Assembly: GCA_021847425.1 (NCBI GenBank)
Contig: JAJZRF010000013.1
Span: 1 to 53,314, forward strand
DNA: 53,314 bases
Direction: 5' to 3'
Source: Deltaproteobacteria bacterium
Lineage (GTDB): Bacteria; Desulfobacterota; Desulfobulbia; Desulfobulbales; Desulfurivibrionaceae
Every line of letters starts with the position of its first letter. Position 1 is the first letter of the stretch. Of this stretch, positions 40,787 to 50,841 are shown in pieces. The position numbers and the translations under genes were made by a program. The notes under the pieces were generated by a model. The model had not been told where the DNA came from. It saw nothing but the letters and a program-made list of their open reading frames with translations, and did no database searches.

Positions 40787-42247
40787 ATGTCACTCGATAC
40801 AATAGAACATGCCTATACCTTTGACGACCTGCTTCTGGTGCCAGCCGCCTCCGAGGTTCTGCCCAACGAGGTGAGCCTGGCCACCATGCTGACCAAAGCG
40901 ATCAGCCTGAATATCCCCCTGGTCAGCGCGGCCATGGACACGGTCACCGAGCATCGGGCCGCTATCACCATGGCCAGGGAGGGCGGAATCGGGATCATCC
41001 ACAAGAACATGAGCGTGGAAGAGCAGATCCGCGAGGTCCGCAAGGTCAAGAAATCCGAATCGGGCATGGTCATCGACCCGATCACGGTCAACGACGCCCA
41101 GACCGTGCGCGAGGTCAACGAGATCATGCGCACCTACCGGATCTCCGGGGTGCCGGTCCTGCGGGGCACCAAGCTGGTGGGCATCGTCACCAACCGCGAC
41201 CTGCGCTTTGTTTCCGACGAGGATCTGCTGGTCCGGGAGGTCATGACCAGCAAGAACCTGGTGACCGCCAAGGCCGGCATCACCCTGGAGCAATCCAAGG
41301 CGTTGCTCCATGAGCACCGGATCGAGAAGCTTCTGGTGGTGGATGATGACGGCAATCTCCAGGGGTTGATCACCATCAAGGATATTGAAAAGGTGAGGAA
41401 GTATCCCAATGCCGCCAAGGATGACCTGGGCCGGTTGCGGGTCGGTGCGGCCATCGGCGTGAACTCCTCCCTGGAGCATGTGGAAAAATTGATCGGCGTC
41501 GGGGTGGATGTGGTGGTGCTTGATTCCGCCCACGGGCATTCCCGCAATATCTTGAACGCCCTGACCCGGATCAAGGACGCTTTTCCCGAGCTGCAGGTCA
41601 TCGCCGGAAACGTGGCCACGGCGGAAGGGGCCGAGGCCCTGATCCGGGCCGGGGCCGATTGCGTCAAGGTCGGGGTCGGGCCGGGCTCCATCTGCACGAC
41701 CCGCATCGTGGCCGGGGTCGGGGTGCCGCAGATGACCGCGATCCATAACTGTTCCAAGGCCGCGGAAAAATTCGGCGTGCCGGTGATTGCCGACGGCGGG
41801 ATCAAGTACTCCGGCGAGATTGCCAAGGCCATCGGCATCGGGGCCAGGATGGTGATGATCGGCAGCCTCTTTGCCGGCACCGATGAATCACCCGGCGAAA
41901 CCTTTTTGTACCAGGGGCGAACCTACAAGGGCTACCGGGGCATGGGCTCGCTCGGCGCCATGAAGCAGGGGTCCAGCGACCGCTACTTCCAGGAAGGGGT
42001 GGAAAATCAGGCCAAGTTCGTGCCCGAGGGCATCGAAGGCAAGGTGCCCTACCGCGGGCCGCTTTCCGATATGATCTATCAGCTCATGGGCGGGTTGCGT
42101 TCCGGCATGGGCTATCTGGGCGCGGCCACCATCGAGGAGCTGCGCCAGAAGGCGAGGTTTGTCAAGATCACCGCCGCAGGGCTCAAGGAAAGCCATGTCC
42201 ACGACGTGATCATCACCAAGGAAGCCCCGAATTATAGATTGGGCTGA
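40787..42247 (+). CDS. guaB: Inosine-5'-monophosphate dehydrogenase
   Basis: A 486-residue enzyme that oxidises IMP to XMP, the committed GMP step. The catalytic Cys is in [15 protein letters not shown], two CBS domains lie at about 90-205 ([38 protein letters not shown]), and [13 protein letters not shown] completes the phosphate site. TTGAGGGAG precedes the ATG. guaA follows 50 nt downstream, so they form the usual guaBA operon. Confidence 0.97.
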   Translation: MSLDTIEHAYTFDDLLLVPAASEVLPNEVSLATMLTKAISLNIPLVSAAMDTVTEHRAAITMAREGGIGIIHKNMSVEEQIREVRKVKKSESGMVIDPITVNDAQTVREVNEIMRTYRISGVPVLRGTKLVGIVTNRDLRFVSDEDLLVREVMTSKNLVTAKAGITLEQSKALLHEHRIEKLLVVDDDGNLQGLITIKDIEKVRKYPNAAKDDLGRLRVGAAIGVNSSLEHVEKLIGVGVDVVVLDSAHGHSRNILNALTRIKDAFPELQVIAGNVATAEGAEALIRAGADCVKVGVGPGSICTTRIVAGVGVPQMTAIHNCSKAAEKFGVPVIADGGIKYSGEIAKAIGIGARMVMIGSLFAGTDESPGETFLYQGRTYKGYRGMGSLGAMKQGSSDRYFQEGVENQAKFVPEGIEGKVPYRGPLSDMIYQLMGGLRSGMGYLGAATIEELRQKARFVKITAAGLKESHVHDVIITKEAPNYRLG

Positions 42248-42297
42248 AAATATCTGGCATCGCGGCCTGTTCCGTGACCCTGGACAAAGGTAAAATA

Positions 42298-43869
42298 ATG
42301 GATATCCATAGCGAAAAGATACTGATTCTTGATTTCGGCTCCCAGTACACCCAGCTCATTGCCCGGCGGGTGCGGGAGGCCGGGGTGTATTGCGAACTCC
42401 ACCCCTGGGACATGACCGCAGACGAGATCCGGGATTTCGGCCCCAAGGGGATCATCCTCTCGGGGGGTCCCCAGTCCGTGCATGAGGCCGAGACCCCCCG
42501 CGCCGCCGAGGTGGTTTTCACCCTTGGGGTGCCGGTGCTTGGCATCTGCTACGGCCAGCAGACCATGGCGGCCCAGCTGGGCGGCGAGGTGGAACCTTCC
42601 GCCCACCGGGAGTATGGCTATGCCCAGGTGCGGGCCCGCAGCCACTCCCGGCTGCTCGCCGACATCGAGGACCACGCCAGCCCCGAGGGCTACGGTCTGC
42701 TCGACGTCTGGATGAGCCATGGCGACCGGGTCAACAAGCTGCCGCAAGGCTTTGTTGTCATCTGCGAGACCGACAGCGCGCCCATGGCCGGCATGGCGGA
42801 TGAGACCCGCAACTTCTACGGCCTCCAGTTCCATCCGGAAGTGACCCATACCCGCCAGGGCCAGCGGATCATCGAGCGTTTTGTCCACGAGATTTGCGGC
42901 TGCGGTCGGTTGTGGACGCCGAGCAATATCATCGACAATGCCATCAAGCAGGTTCGCAGCCAGGTGGGCGAAGACGAAGTGCTGCTCGGGCTTTCCGGCG
43001 GGGTTGACTCCTCGGTGGTCGCGGCCCTGCTCCATCGGGCCATCGGCACCCAGCTCACCTGTGTCTTCGTGGACAACGGGTTGTTGCGGCTCCACGAGGG
43101 CGATCAGGTCATGACCACCTTTGCCAAGCACATGGGGGTGAAGGTGCTGCGGGTCGACGCCGAGCAACTGTTTCTCGATGGGCTCAAGGGCGTGGAAGAT
43201 CCGGAACAGAAACGCAAGATCATCGGCAACACCTTTATCAATGTCTTCGAGGAAGAGGCGGAAAAACTCGCCAATGCCAAGTGGCTGGCCCAGGGCACCA
43301 TCTATCCGGATGTCATCGAATCGGCCGGGGCCAAGACCGGCAAGGCCAAGGTGATCAAGAGCCACCATAACGTGGGCGGGTTGCCCGACTACATGAAGCT
43401 TGGCCTGGTGGAGCCCCTGCGCGAGCTGTTCAAGGACGAGGTCCGCACCATCGGCGTCGAGCTTGGGCTGCCCTATGAGATGGTCTACCGCCATCCCTTT
43501 CCGGGCCCGGGCCTTGGGGTGCGCATCCTGGGCGAGGTGCGCAAGGACTACGCCGACACCCTGCGCTTGGCCGATGAGATCTTCATCGAGGAGCTGCGCA
43601 AGAACGAACTCTACGACAAGGTTTCCCAGGCCTTCACCGTGTTCCTCCCGGTGAAATCCGTGGGCGTGGTCGGCGACAACCGCCAGTACGCCCATGTGGT
43701 AGCCTTGCGGGCCGTGGAGACCCTGGATTTCATGACCGCCCGCTGGGCGCATCTTCCCTACGACTTCCTCGACCATGTCTCCCGGCGGATTGTCAACGAG
43801 GTGCGCGGCATCTCCCGGGTGGTCTACGATGTGACCGGCAAGCCGCCGGGAACCATCGAGTGGGAATAG
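42298..43869 (+). CDS. guaA: GMP synthase (glutamine-hydrolysing)
   Basis: A 523-residue enzyme. The class I amidotransferase domain has the nucleophile Cys in [10 protein letters not shown] and the His-Glu pair in [10 protein letters not shown], the ATP pyrophosphatase P-loop is [16 protein letters not shown], and the dimerisation domain ends in [24 protein letters not shown] sequence. AAAGGT precedes the ATG at 42298; a GTG at 42274 would add eight residues. It ends the guaBA operon. Confidence 0.97.
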   Translation: MDIHSEKILILDFGSQYTQLIARRVREAGVYCELHPWDMTADEIRDFGPKGIILSGGPQSVHEAETPRAAEVVFTLGVPVLGICYGQQTMAAQLGGEVEPSAHREYGYAQVRARSHSRLLADIEDHASPEGYGLLDVWMSHGDRVNKLPQGFVVICETDSAPMAGMADETRNFYGLQFHPEVTHTRQGQRIIERFVHEICGCGRLWTPSNIIDNAIKQVRSQVGEDEVLLGLSGGVDSSVVAALLHRAIGTQLTCVFVDNGLLRLHEGDQVMTTFAKHMGVKVLRVDAEQLFLDGLKGVEDPEQKRKIIGNTFINVFEEEAEKLANAKWLAQGTIYPDVIESAGAKTGKAKVIKSHHNVGGLPDYMKLGLVEPLRELFKDEVRTIGVELGLPYEMVYRHPFPGPGLGVRILGEVRKDYADTLRLADEIFIEELRKNELYDKVSQAFTVFLPVKSVGVVGDNRQYAHVVALRAVETLDFMTARWAHLPYDFLDHVSRRIVNEVRGISRVVYDVTGKPPGTIEWE

Positions 43870-43983
43870 CCGCCAGTTGCCGCTTTACCCCGCTGTTTTT
43901 TTTGTGCTACCATGGAAAGGCACAATGATTTTCTAAAGGAACCAGGGTGTTGCCGACTAATCTCTAAGGGGAAAGGGGTTGCC

Positions 43984-45243
43984 GTGAAGTGTGGAGAGAA
44001 AGAGCTGCGGGATCTTGAGCTGGCCAACCGGCTCCTGGACAGTTTTTCCCGGATTTCGGGGGTGATCAACACCCCCCGCCTGGATTATTCTGCGCGTCTT
44101 GGCCGGATTCTTGAGGTTATCCTCGAGTATCTGGGAGTGGAGCAAGGCTCCCTCATGGTGCTTGAGCGCAAGAAATATTTGGTGGTCCGGGCGGCAAGCC
44201 GTGCCGAGATCATCGGTCATGAGCAGACCATTGACGATGAGCGTTCCGTGGCCTCATGGGTGGCCAGGCACCAGGAGCCGCTGTTTATCAAGGATATCTG
44301 TAAGGACAAGCGTTTTGGCGGACAATGCCGCGGCAACTACCGGCGCAATTCGCTGCTGTCCATGCCGATCCTTCATAAGGACAAGGTGCTCGGCGTTATC
44401 AATGTGACCGACAAGATCGGAGACCGGGATCTGCTCAAGGAGGACATCACCCGGCTTTTCGATTTCAGCAGCATCATCCTCTCGCTGCTTGTCCAGGAAA
44501 ACCTGCAACAGGATCTCCGGCGGCAGCAACGCACCCTCCGGCAACGCAACCAGGAGCTGCGGCATCAGGAGACCTTGCGCGCCGAACTCTCCCGCATGCT
44601 GATCCATGACCTCAAGGGCCCGTTATCCGAGGTGGTGGCCAATCTTGATATCCTCTCCTACACCGTTTCCGAGGAAAACCGGGAATTTTTGGAGTCGGCC
44701 CAGATGGGGTGCGACCGGGCGGTGCGCATGGTCTCGAATCTGGTGACCATCGGCAAGATCGAAGACGGCAAGCTCGCGCCCATCAAAGAGGTGGTCGCCC
44801 CTGGGCCCATGCTGGCGGAATGCCTGAGCAGCATCAAGGGCATGGCCCGGATCAAGGATGTGGAGCTGATCCTTGAGGTGGAGGCGGATTTGCCGCAGAT
44901 TGCCCTGGACCGGATCCTCATCCTGCGGGTCTTGCAGAATCTGCTCACCAATGCCCTTGGCTATTGTGCGAGCAACACCACGATCCGTTTCGGCTGCCGG
45001 CAGGTGGCTGGCAAAAAGCAGCTGGAATTTTATGTGCAGGATCAGGGCCCTGGAATCCCAGCGGCCAAGCACCGCGTCATTTTTGAAAAATACGCCCGAA
45101 TTTCCGACAAGCAGGACGCCCTGGTCGGCACCGGCCTGGGCCTGTATTTCTGCCGCCTTGCCGTGGAGATTCACCGGGGCCGGATCGGGGTCGAAAGCGA
45201 ACCTGGGCAAGGGTCCCGCTTTTATTTCACCTTGCCCCTGTAA
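43984..45243 (+). CDS. GAF-domain sensor histidine kinase
   Basis: A soluble kinase of about 419 residues. I start it at the GTG at 43984 (AAAGGGG upstream); an ATG at 43912 would add 24 residues with a Cys pair. The GAF domain covers about residues 30-185 (EQGSLMVLERKKYLVVRAA, SLLSMPILHKDKVLGVINV), then a coiled coil (QQDLRRQQRTLRQRNQEL), the HisKA motif (LIHDLKGPLSEV, phospho-His), and the HATPase domain (LQNLLTNALGYC, VQDQGPGIPA, GTGLGLYFCRL). It has no membrane helix, so it senses inside the cell. The next gene is a REC-TPR protein, its probable partner. Confidence 0.9.
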   Translation: MKCGEKELRDLELANRLLDSFSRISGVINTPRLDYSARLGRILEVILEYLGVEQGSLMVLERKKYLVVRAASRAEIIGHEQTIDDERSVASWVARHQEPLFIKDICKDKRFGGQCRGNYRRNSLLSMPILHKDKVLGVINVTDKIGDRDLLKEDITRLFDFSSIILSLLVQENLQQDLRRQQRTLRQRNQELRHQETLRAELSRMLIHDLKGPLSEVVANLDILSYTVSEENREFLESAQMGCDRAVRMVSNLVTIGKIEDGKLAPIKEVVAPGPMLAECLSSIKGMARIKDVELILEVEADLPQIALDRILILRVLQNLLTNALGYCASNTTIRFGCRQVAGKKQLEFYVQDQGPGIPAAKHRVIFEKYARISDKQDALVGTGLGLYFCRLAVEIHRGRIGVESEPGQGSRFYFTLPL

Positions 45244-45284
45244 TACAGCGCCAGCCAGATTTCAGCAAAGGGAAGAGACGCCGC

Positions 45285-46448
45285 ATGAAGCTCAAAGCGC
45301 CAAAAGATATGATTTTTCTTGTCGTGGACGACATCGACAACATGCGCCGTTCCGTCAAGGCCATGCTGAAGCTGGTCCATTTCGGCAAGGAGTTTTATGA
45401 GGCTGCCAATGGCCGGGATGCCTGGAAGCTTCTCCAAGATGAGAATATAGTCATCGACTTTATTATCTGTGATTACAATATGCCCTATATGTCGGGCACC
45501 GAGCTGCTGGGGTTGATCCGCGCCACCAAGAAATGGCGCGATATCCCCTTTCTCATGGTCACCGCGGAAGCGAACATGGATATTGTGGCCGAAGCGGCCG
45601 AGCATGATGTTGACGCGTACATGACCAAGCCCTTTGTCACCGCGACCCTGGAGCAGAAGGTCAATGAGTTGCTGAGTCAGATCAACAACCCCTCCCCCTT
45701 CAACAAGCTGTTGCTGCAGGCGCGCACCCTTGATGAAAAGGGTGATCTCGACGGCGCCATTGGCGCGGCCACGGAGGCGGCCAAGACCAATGACCGCTCC
45801 TCAAAGCCCTACCGGGAGCTGGGAAGGCTCTTCGGGAAAAAGGGTGATCTGAAAAAAGCCCAGCTCTGCTTTGAAAAGGCGGTGGAGATCAACCGGCTCG
45901 ATGTCAGCTCCTACCATGCCCTGGGCCAGATTTACTACCGCCAGGGCAAGATGGAAATGGCCATGGAAAATTTCAACCGGGCCATGGAGATCAGCCCCAG
46001 GCATGCAGACCGGGCCATGAATTTTGCCAAGCTGCTCATCAAGAAGAACCAGCTGCCCGAGGCGGAAAAGGTCATGCGTCTGGTCTTGAAAACAAAGAGC
46101 AACGATATCGATTTCAAGGAAGATATTGCTGACACCTGCAACGGTTGCGGTCTCGGGGAGCTTGCGGCCAAAGCCTACCGCGAAGTGTTGAAGGCGGACC
46201 CGGAACGCATCTATCTGAACAAAAAGATCGGCATGGCCCTGTGTACTGCGGGCGATTACAACGAAGCCGTCAAGATGCTTGAAAAGGCGGCGGATAAATC
46301 CGCTGATGACCTTGAGCTCTTCCTGGCCTTGGGTAAAGCCTATTATGCCATGAAACAGGTGATCCGGGCCGACCAGTGGGTCTCGAAGGTGCTCCGTCTT
46401 GATCCCGGCCACAAGGAAGCCCGCGCCATTCTGGACAAATGCCTCTGA
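45285..46448 (+). CDS. Response regulator with TPR repeats
   Basis: A 387-residue protein. The receiver (FLVVDDIDNMRRSVKAML, phospho-Asp in DFIICDYNMPYMSG, Lys in YMTKPFVTAT) is followed by about six TPR units (for example KPYRELGRLFGKKGDLKKA and SSYHALGQIYYRQGKMEMA). It has no DNA-binding or enzymatic output domain, so phosphorylation probably changes a protein interaction. AAGGGAAGAG lies before the ATG. It follows the kinase gene by 41 nt and overlaps the frame of the next gene, so the three are co-transcribed. Confidence 0.9.
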   Translation: MKLKAPKDMIFLVVDDIDNMRRSVKAMLKLVHFGKEFYEAANGRDAWKLLQDENIVIDFIICDYNMPYMSGTELLGLIRATKKWRDIPFLMVTAEANMDIVAEAAEHDVDAYMTKPFVTATLEQKVNELLSQINNPSPFNKLLLQARTLDEKGDLDGAIGAATEAAKTNDRSSKPYRELGRLFGKKGDLKKAQLCFEKAVEINRLDVSSYHALGQIYYRQGKMEMAMENFNRAMEISPRHADRAMNFAKLLIKKNQLPEAEKVMRLVLKTKSNDIDFKEDIADTCNGCGLGELAAKAYREVLKADPERIYLNKKIGMALCTAGDYNEAVKMLEKAADKSADDLELFLALGKAYYAMKQVIRADQWVSKVLRLDPGHKEARAILDKCL

Positions 46449-46483
46449 GCCAGGTTCAGACATTTTCCCCCAAGGAAGAGGCT

Positions 46484-48586
46484 ATGTTACCCATGCCAGC
46501 AGAATGCCGCATCCTCCTCGCTCTCCATGCCCTGAACTATCAAGGGCAGAATATTCTGGGAGAAAACTGGGCTGATTTTCTGTTGGAGTTGCGGCAAGCG
46601 CTTGCCGTAAAAGGGAAAGAAGATCCTGCCAGCACGGAGACTCTGCTGCTTTTTTATTTCGAGCAGCCGGATACAGCCTGCATTACGTTGCTGGAAAGCC
46701 TGGCCCGCTTGAAAAAGGTGTATGAGTGGAAGGAGAGCTTTGGTCCCCTGCCCCTGCATATTCTTCTGCACCTTGGAAAAGAGGGTGAGCCCCCCGGCCC
46801 AGCGCATGACCCGGCAGCAAATTTCTGGGATACTCTCCAGCACGCGCAGCCCTACGCAACCCAGTTTTTGCAACAGCATTGGCCGGAAGGCCAGGCCGGG
46901 GCAAACGCGTTGTCCCATACCTTTGCCGAGGCCGGCAACGGCTTGTATCTTCTTTCCTTGTCCTTTCCGGAGATTCCGAGAGTCGAGATCTTTCCCCACC
47001 GCACCCTTCCCCTTGCCGGTTCCCTTGCCCCCTGTTTTTACTGTGGCATGACCATCCATAAACCTGCGGACTGCCCTGGAAAGATGTTGACCATGGCAAC
47101 CCAGGGACTTTCCCTGGCCGGGTATCTGCCGCTGGAAACAGTGAACGAACTGTTTGCTCAGGCCATGTCCGTTCAGGATAAGTTGGCCAACAAGATGGCG
47201 ACCGGGCTCACCGTGTCCCAGATCCGGCAGAGCCCGCTCCTGCAGGTGTATCTTGCCTATTTTGACCTGAATCTGATCTTTCAGCCCAGATTTTTGTGGA
47301 ACATTGCCTTTAACAGCAGTTCCAGATGGGAGGATTTGCTCAAGCCGGAGATGGTCTCGGTGGACAGCCACAGCCTGCATCTTGGCCTTGACTGTCTGCG
47401 GGTGGGACAGCACGCCCAGGCCGAGGATTTGTTTGTCGAGGAAAGCAGACGGCCGAAGGGCAAGCAGTTTTATGCCACAATCGGCCGTGCCTTTGTCGCT
47501 CTGGAGCTTGAGCGGGACAGCGATTTTGAGCACTTTCTGGAGCATGCCGCGACCATAGCGAGCTCTGACAAGGAAAAGATTTATATCTCCCTGTTGCAGG
47601 CCAGGTATTATGCCCTGCACGATGATCACTGGAAGGCGGGACATGCCTTGGATCGAGTTTTCAGCCTGCGCCGGGATCTTGCCGAGGCCCTTTATCGGCA
47701 GGTCCAGCTCATGGTCCAGGGGGATATGGGCGAGAAAGGGATTCGGCAGCTCCGGGCTCTGGTTGCCGATCACAAAGAGCTGTTTCTGACCGCGATCATG
47801 GACCCGCAACTGCATGTCATTGCCGGCCCGGTTGAAGATCTCCTTGCTGTCCGGTTACAGGTCCAGCGCCAGGAGGCAGAAGAAAATCTGCTCAAGGCCC
47901 AGGCGGTCTGCCAGGATCTGCAGACCTGGTTTGTCGGCGAGGAAAGTCCGGTGACCCTGTTCGCCGACCTTGCCGGCCTTGAAAAGCAGTTTGCCCAGGG
48001 CAGTTATTACGACCTCATCGAGGTGGCGCACAAGGGGCAGGCATTGTTGCGTGGTTGCTACCGCTTGCAGGAAACCGCCCTTGACGCAATGAAGAGTGAT
48101 ATTGCCCGGATGGTTGCGAGCTGGGACGGCTTTCATCGTTATTGGCAGGGCTATCCCTACCAGTCATTTTTTGGAAATTTTCAGGAAATTCTTGAGGCGG
48201 CTCGGAAAAATCTGAGTGCCATAGAAGGTCTTGCCCAGCAGAACATGCATGGCCCGCTCTACCAGACTATTCAAGAGAGGCTGGCCCAGGTTCGGGAGAA
48301 TTGCGACGTATTAAACTCTCTTTCTGCAAAAATGGACCGGTTTAGTATTTTGTGTGACGGGGCAAAGCTGTTTGCCCGGAAATTGCTCCTGACCGAGATT
48401 GTTCTGCTGGGGCTGGGAGTGCTGCTGTTTCCCATTCTGGCCTACTGGCTGGCTGATGACTCCGGCGGCATGATCGGGCTGTTAACAAATTCGTGGCTGC
48501 AGAAACAGGCACTGCTCATTGTCACCCTGTTTGTTGCGCCGCTCTTCGCTCTGGGCCAGACGCTCTGGCAGATGATGGAGACCTGA
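46484..48586 (+). CDS. Large TPR-like protein with Cys cluster and C-terminal membrane anchor
   Basis: A protein of about 700 residues that I do not recognise. I start at the ATG at 46484, which has AAGGAAGAGG just upstream; another ATG at 46439 overlaps the previous stop. The N-terminal third holds CFYCGMTIHKPADCPGK (CxxC-x8-C), a possible zinc knuckle. The middle is helical and TPR-like (ALHDDHWKAGHALDRVFSL), followed by a coiled coil (QVQRQEAEENLLKAQAV). Two membrane helices lie near the end (LTEIVLLGLGVLLFPILAYW and ALLIVTLFVAPLFALGQ). Its position after a kinase and a REC-TPR protein suggests an effector or scaffold at the membrane. Confidence 0.75.
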   Translation: MLPMPAECRILLALHALNYQGQNILGENWADFLLELRQALAVKGKEDPASTETLLLFYFEQPDTACITLLESLARLKKVYEWKESFGPLPLHILLHLGKEGEPPGPAHDPAANFWDTLQHAQPYATQFLQQHWPEGQAGANALSHTFAEAGNGLYLLSLSFPEIPRVEIFPHRTLPLAGSLAPCFYCGMTIHKPADCPGKMLTMATQGLSLAGYLPLETVNELFAQAMSVQDKLANKMATGLTVSQIRQSPLLQVYLAYFDLNLIFQPRFLWNIAFNSSSRWEDLLKPEMVSVDSHSLHLGLDCLRVGQHAQAEDLFVEESRRPKGKQFYATIGRAFVALELERDSDFEHFLEHAATIASSDKEKIYISLLQARYYALHDDHWKAGHALDRVFSLRRDLAEALYRQVQLMVQGDMGEKGIRQLRALVADHKELFLTAIMDPQLHVIAGPVEDLLAVRLQVQRQEAEENLLKAQAVCQDLQTWFVGEESPVTLFADLAGLEKQFAQGSYYDLIEVAHKGQALLRGCYRLQETALDAMKSDIARMVASWDGFHRYWQGYPYQSFFGNFQEILEAARKNLSAIEGLAQQNMHGPLYQTIQERLAQVRENCDVLNSLSAKMDRFSILCDGAKLFARKLLLTEIVLLGLGVLLFPILAYWLADDSGGMIGLLTNSWLQKQALLIVTLFVAPLFALGQTLWQMMET

Positions 48587-48735
48587 GCGTTTGGCTTAAG
48601 CGGTTGCCGTGCAAAGGACCGCAACGCATCGTGCGATGATTGGCCTTCCATCAGCCCAGGCCTGCCGGTTTTGTGGTAAATGTTTTGGTAAAACGATCTG
48701 TCAGGTGGTTTGCTTGTGCCCGATTTATTGATGCG

Positions 48736-48783
48736 TGGTGCGCCCGGCAGGATTCGAACCTGCGACCTACGGCTTAGAAGGCC
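48736..48783 (-). other. tRNA-Arg(UCU) 3' fragment: left attachment site
   Basis: On the minus strand the fragment reads GGCCTTCTAAGCCGTAGG, the T arm GCAGG-TTCGAAT-CCTGC, acceptor 3' strand CGGGCGC, discriminator A and CCA. This is the 3' part of a tRNA-Arg with anticodon TCT, from the anticodon stem onward. The D arm and 5' acceptor strand are missing: beyond 48783 the sequence is unrelated. A tyrosine recombinase starts 173 bp away, so this is best read as the att repeat left by integration into a tRNA-Arg gene, with the intact gene on the far side of the element. Confidence 0.8.
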
Positions 48784-48955
48784 TTTTTTTTCACTTCCCC
48801 GCTTTTTCCCATAGCCTCACAATCCCTTGACAACAAAGGTTTTTCTCATTATTCTATTTCCCAAGGCCGCCCATAAAGTCCCCTAATAAGGTTGGACAGG
48901 AGTTGGACAACTTTTGCGAGGGCTTGATATGCAAGTGTAACAGGAGGGAAGCAGC

Positions 48956-50152
48956 ATGGCAAGGTGGATCAAGGCCAAACATCCCGGCATAAGATACAGG
49001 GAACACGACACCCGCCGTCATGGTGTCGGAAATAAACCCGACCGCTACTACACCATTTTTTACAAGCTGGATGGAAAGATGGTGGAGGAGGCCGTGGGCT
49101 GGGCCAGCCAAGGCATGACCGAAAAGAAGGCGGCTGCGATCCTGGCCGAACTACAAGAGAACCACCGTCGAGGCACCGGCCCCCGCACCCTCAAAGAAAA
49201 AAGGGCACTGGCCACGACTGAACGCCAGGAGCAGGAAGAGCGGGACAAGCAGGACGCCACCGACAACCTGACCCTTTCCGCCATTTTCCACGACAGGTTT
49301 ATCCCCCACATCCAAGCGAACCGCCGCGACCTTAAATCATGGAAACGGGACGAAGGCCTTTTTCGTCTCTGGATCGCCCCGGTTATCGGCAATAAGCCCC
49401 TTCGAGACATTGCCCCCTTTGACCTTGAGAAGATCAAGAAGAACATGGCGAAGGCCGAAAAATCCCCCCGCTCCATCGTCTATGCCCTGGCCACAATCCG
49501 CTTGGTGTTCAATTTCGCCCTGACGCATGACCTCTACACCGGGAAGAACCCGGCAGGCCCGGCGGGTAAGGTGAAGAGACCGATTACCGACAACAGCCGA
49601 ACGCGCTATCTATCACGGGAAGAGGCCACCGCCCTACTGGCCGAATTGGCCACCAGGAGCCGGGATGTTCACGACATGGCCTTTCTGTCACTTTATACCG
49701 GGATGAGGGCAGGTGAGATTTTTTCCCTGACCTGGGCAGACGTTGACCTTGTGGGGGGCGTGATTATGCTGAGAAAAACCAAGGGCAACAAGAACCGGGC
49801 CGCGTTTATGACCGGGGCCGTCAAGGCCATGCTGCAAGCCAGGACAAAGAGCGCCCCGGCTGGGCTGGTGTTCCCTGGCCGCAATGGGGTAAAGATCGTG
49901 CAAGCGTCCGACACCTTCACCCGTGCCGTTGATACGCTGGGGTTTAATGAGGGAATCACCGACCGGGAGCAGCGTGTCGTCTTCCACACCCTGCGGCACA
50001 CCTTCGCTTCCTGGCTGGTTGAGACCGGCACCGATATTTACTACGTTCAAGAATTGATGGGACATTCTGACTTGAAGCTCACGGCCCGCTATGCACACAT
50101 CGGGGAAAACTCCCTGCGGACGGCGGTGCAGAGGCTTGAGGCGGCAGGATGA
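48956..50152 (+). CDS. Tyrosine recombinase (site-specific integrase)
   Basis: A 398-residue phage-type integrase. The N-terminus (HPGIRYREHDTRRHGVG, then YTIFYKLDGKMVEEAVGW) is an arm-type DNA-binding domain, followed by a core-binding domain (LTLSAIFHDRFIPH) and the catalytic domain: Arg in YTGMRAGEIFSLTW, HTLRHTF (HxxR), His in LMGHSDLKL and the nucleophile Tyr in ARYAHIG. AGGAGGGAAG precedes the ATG. It lies beside a tRNA-Arg 3' fragment that is its probable integration site. Confidence 0.95.
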   Translation: MARWIKAKHPGIRYREHDTRRHGVGNKPDRYYTIFYKLDGKMVEEAVGWASQGMTEKKAAAILAELQENHRRGTGPRTLKEKRALATTERQEQEERDKQDATDNLTLSAIFHDRFIPHIQANRRDLKSWKRDEGLFRLWIAPVIGNKPLRDIAPFDLEKIKKNMAKAEKSPRSIVYALATIRLVFNFALTHDLYTGKNPAGPAGKVKRPITDNSRTRYLSREEATALLAELATRSRDVHDMAFLSLYTGMRAGEIFSLTWADVDLVGGVIMLRKTKGNKNRAAFMTGAVKAMLQARTKSAPAGLVFPGRNGVKIVQASDTFTRAVDTLGFNEGITDREQRVVFHTLRHTFASWLVETGTDIYYVQELMGHSDLKLTARYAHIGENSLRTAVQRLEAAG

Positions 50153-50204
50153 ACCCGGCAAATGGGGATGATCATACTTGCCCCTAGGCCGAAACCCTTT
50201 CTTG

Positions 50205-50230
50205 ATAATATTCTATAAATGGTATATTAT
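50205..50230. promoter_or_regulatory. Palindromic operator-like site over the toxin start
   Basis: ATAATAT (50205-50211) and ATATTAT (50224-50230) are perfect inverted repeats around a 12-bp spacer, and the right arm overlaps the ATG of the toxin gene. TTGATAATATT and TATAAAT-like sequences here also suit a promoter. Autoregulation by the antitoxin at such a site is common in this family. Confidence 0.5.
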
Positions 50231-50510
50231 GAAACCGTGGCAAGTGAACCTGACCTCAAAGGCCCGGAAGCAAAAAGACCGGCTTCCGAAAACGATTCAG
50301 GAGCAACTGCTTTTCCTGATTCGCGATATTGAAAAGCATGGCCCGGTGCGCGGCGATTGGCCGAACTACAGTAAATTGAAGCCGGGGCAGCACCATTGCC
50401 ACCTGAAGAAAGGCAAGCCAACCTATGTGGCCGTGTGGGCGGAAAGCAATCAGGAAATCAGACTCATTGAGGTAACTTATGTTGGAACCCACGAAAAAGC
50501 ACCCTACTGA
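50229..50510 (+). CDS. RelE/HigB-type toxin
   Basis: A 93-residue protein from the ATG at 50229. WQVNLTSKARKQKDRLPKTIQEQLLFLIRDIE, then LKPGQHHCHLKKGKPTYVAVWAE and IRLIEVTYVGTHEKAPY, follow the RelE/HigB fold with its basic core. Such toxins cleave mRNA on the ribosome. The downstream XRE-type antitoxin gene overlaps its end by 32 nt, and the toxin-first order is that of higBA modules. Confidence 0.87.
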   Translation: MKPWQVNLTSKARKQKDRLPKTIQEQLLFLIRDIEKHGPVRGDWPNYSKLKPGQHHCHLKKGKPTYVAVWAESNQEIRLIEVTYVGTHEKAPY

Positions 50511-50832
50511 CACAGTGGAACTCTGTTTCAGGGGTCCGGCGGCCAGGCAGGATGAAGCGGCCCGGCTACTGAAAAACCTGGGCTTTGAAAGCGCAAGTGA
50601 TTCTATCCCCTGGCGCGAAGCCTTTCCAGAGCACTCGGAAGAAGAACTTCCTGCGGTTTGTCTGCGGGGAGCCCGCCGCCGTGAAGGACTGACTCAAAAG
50701 GAACTGGCTGCCCTTGCCGGGATTCCCCAAGCGCATATCTCCCTTATGGAGCGCGGGAAGATGGCCATTGGCGTAACCAGAGCCAAGCGGTTGGCCAAGG
50801 CATTGAACACCGGGTACAAGGTATTTCTGTGA
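50479..50832 (+). CDS. XRE-family antitoxin (HigA-like)
   Basis: A 117-residue protein. The C-terminal half is a helix-turn-helix (LRGARRREGLTQKELAALAGIPQAHISLMERGKM), and the N-terminal half, with AARQDEAARLLKNLGFE, probably contacts the toxin. The start lies 32 nt inside the toxin gene. It should bind the toxin and repress its own promoter at the palindrome upstream. Confidence 0.87.
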   Translation: MLEPTKKHPTDTVELCFRGPAARQDEAARLLKNLGFESASDSIPWREAFPEHSEEELPAVCLRGARRREGLTQKELAALAGIPQAHISLMERGKMAIGVTRAKRLAKALNTGYKVFL

Positions 50833-50841
50833 GGGCGCGGG

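Noticed and set aside
42232..43776. A 514-residue minus-strand frame opposite guaA
   Set aside because: Antisense to GMP synthase; no independent support.
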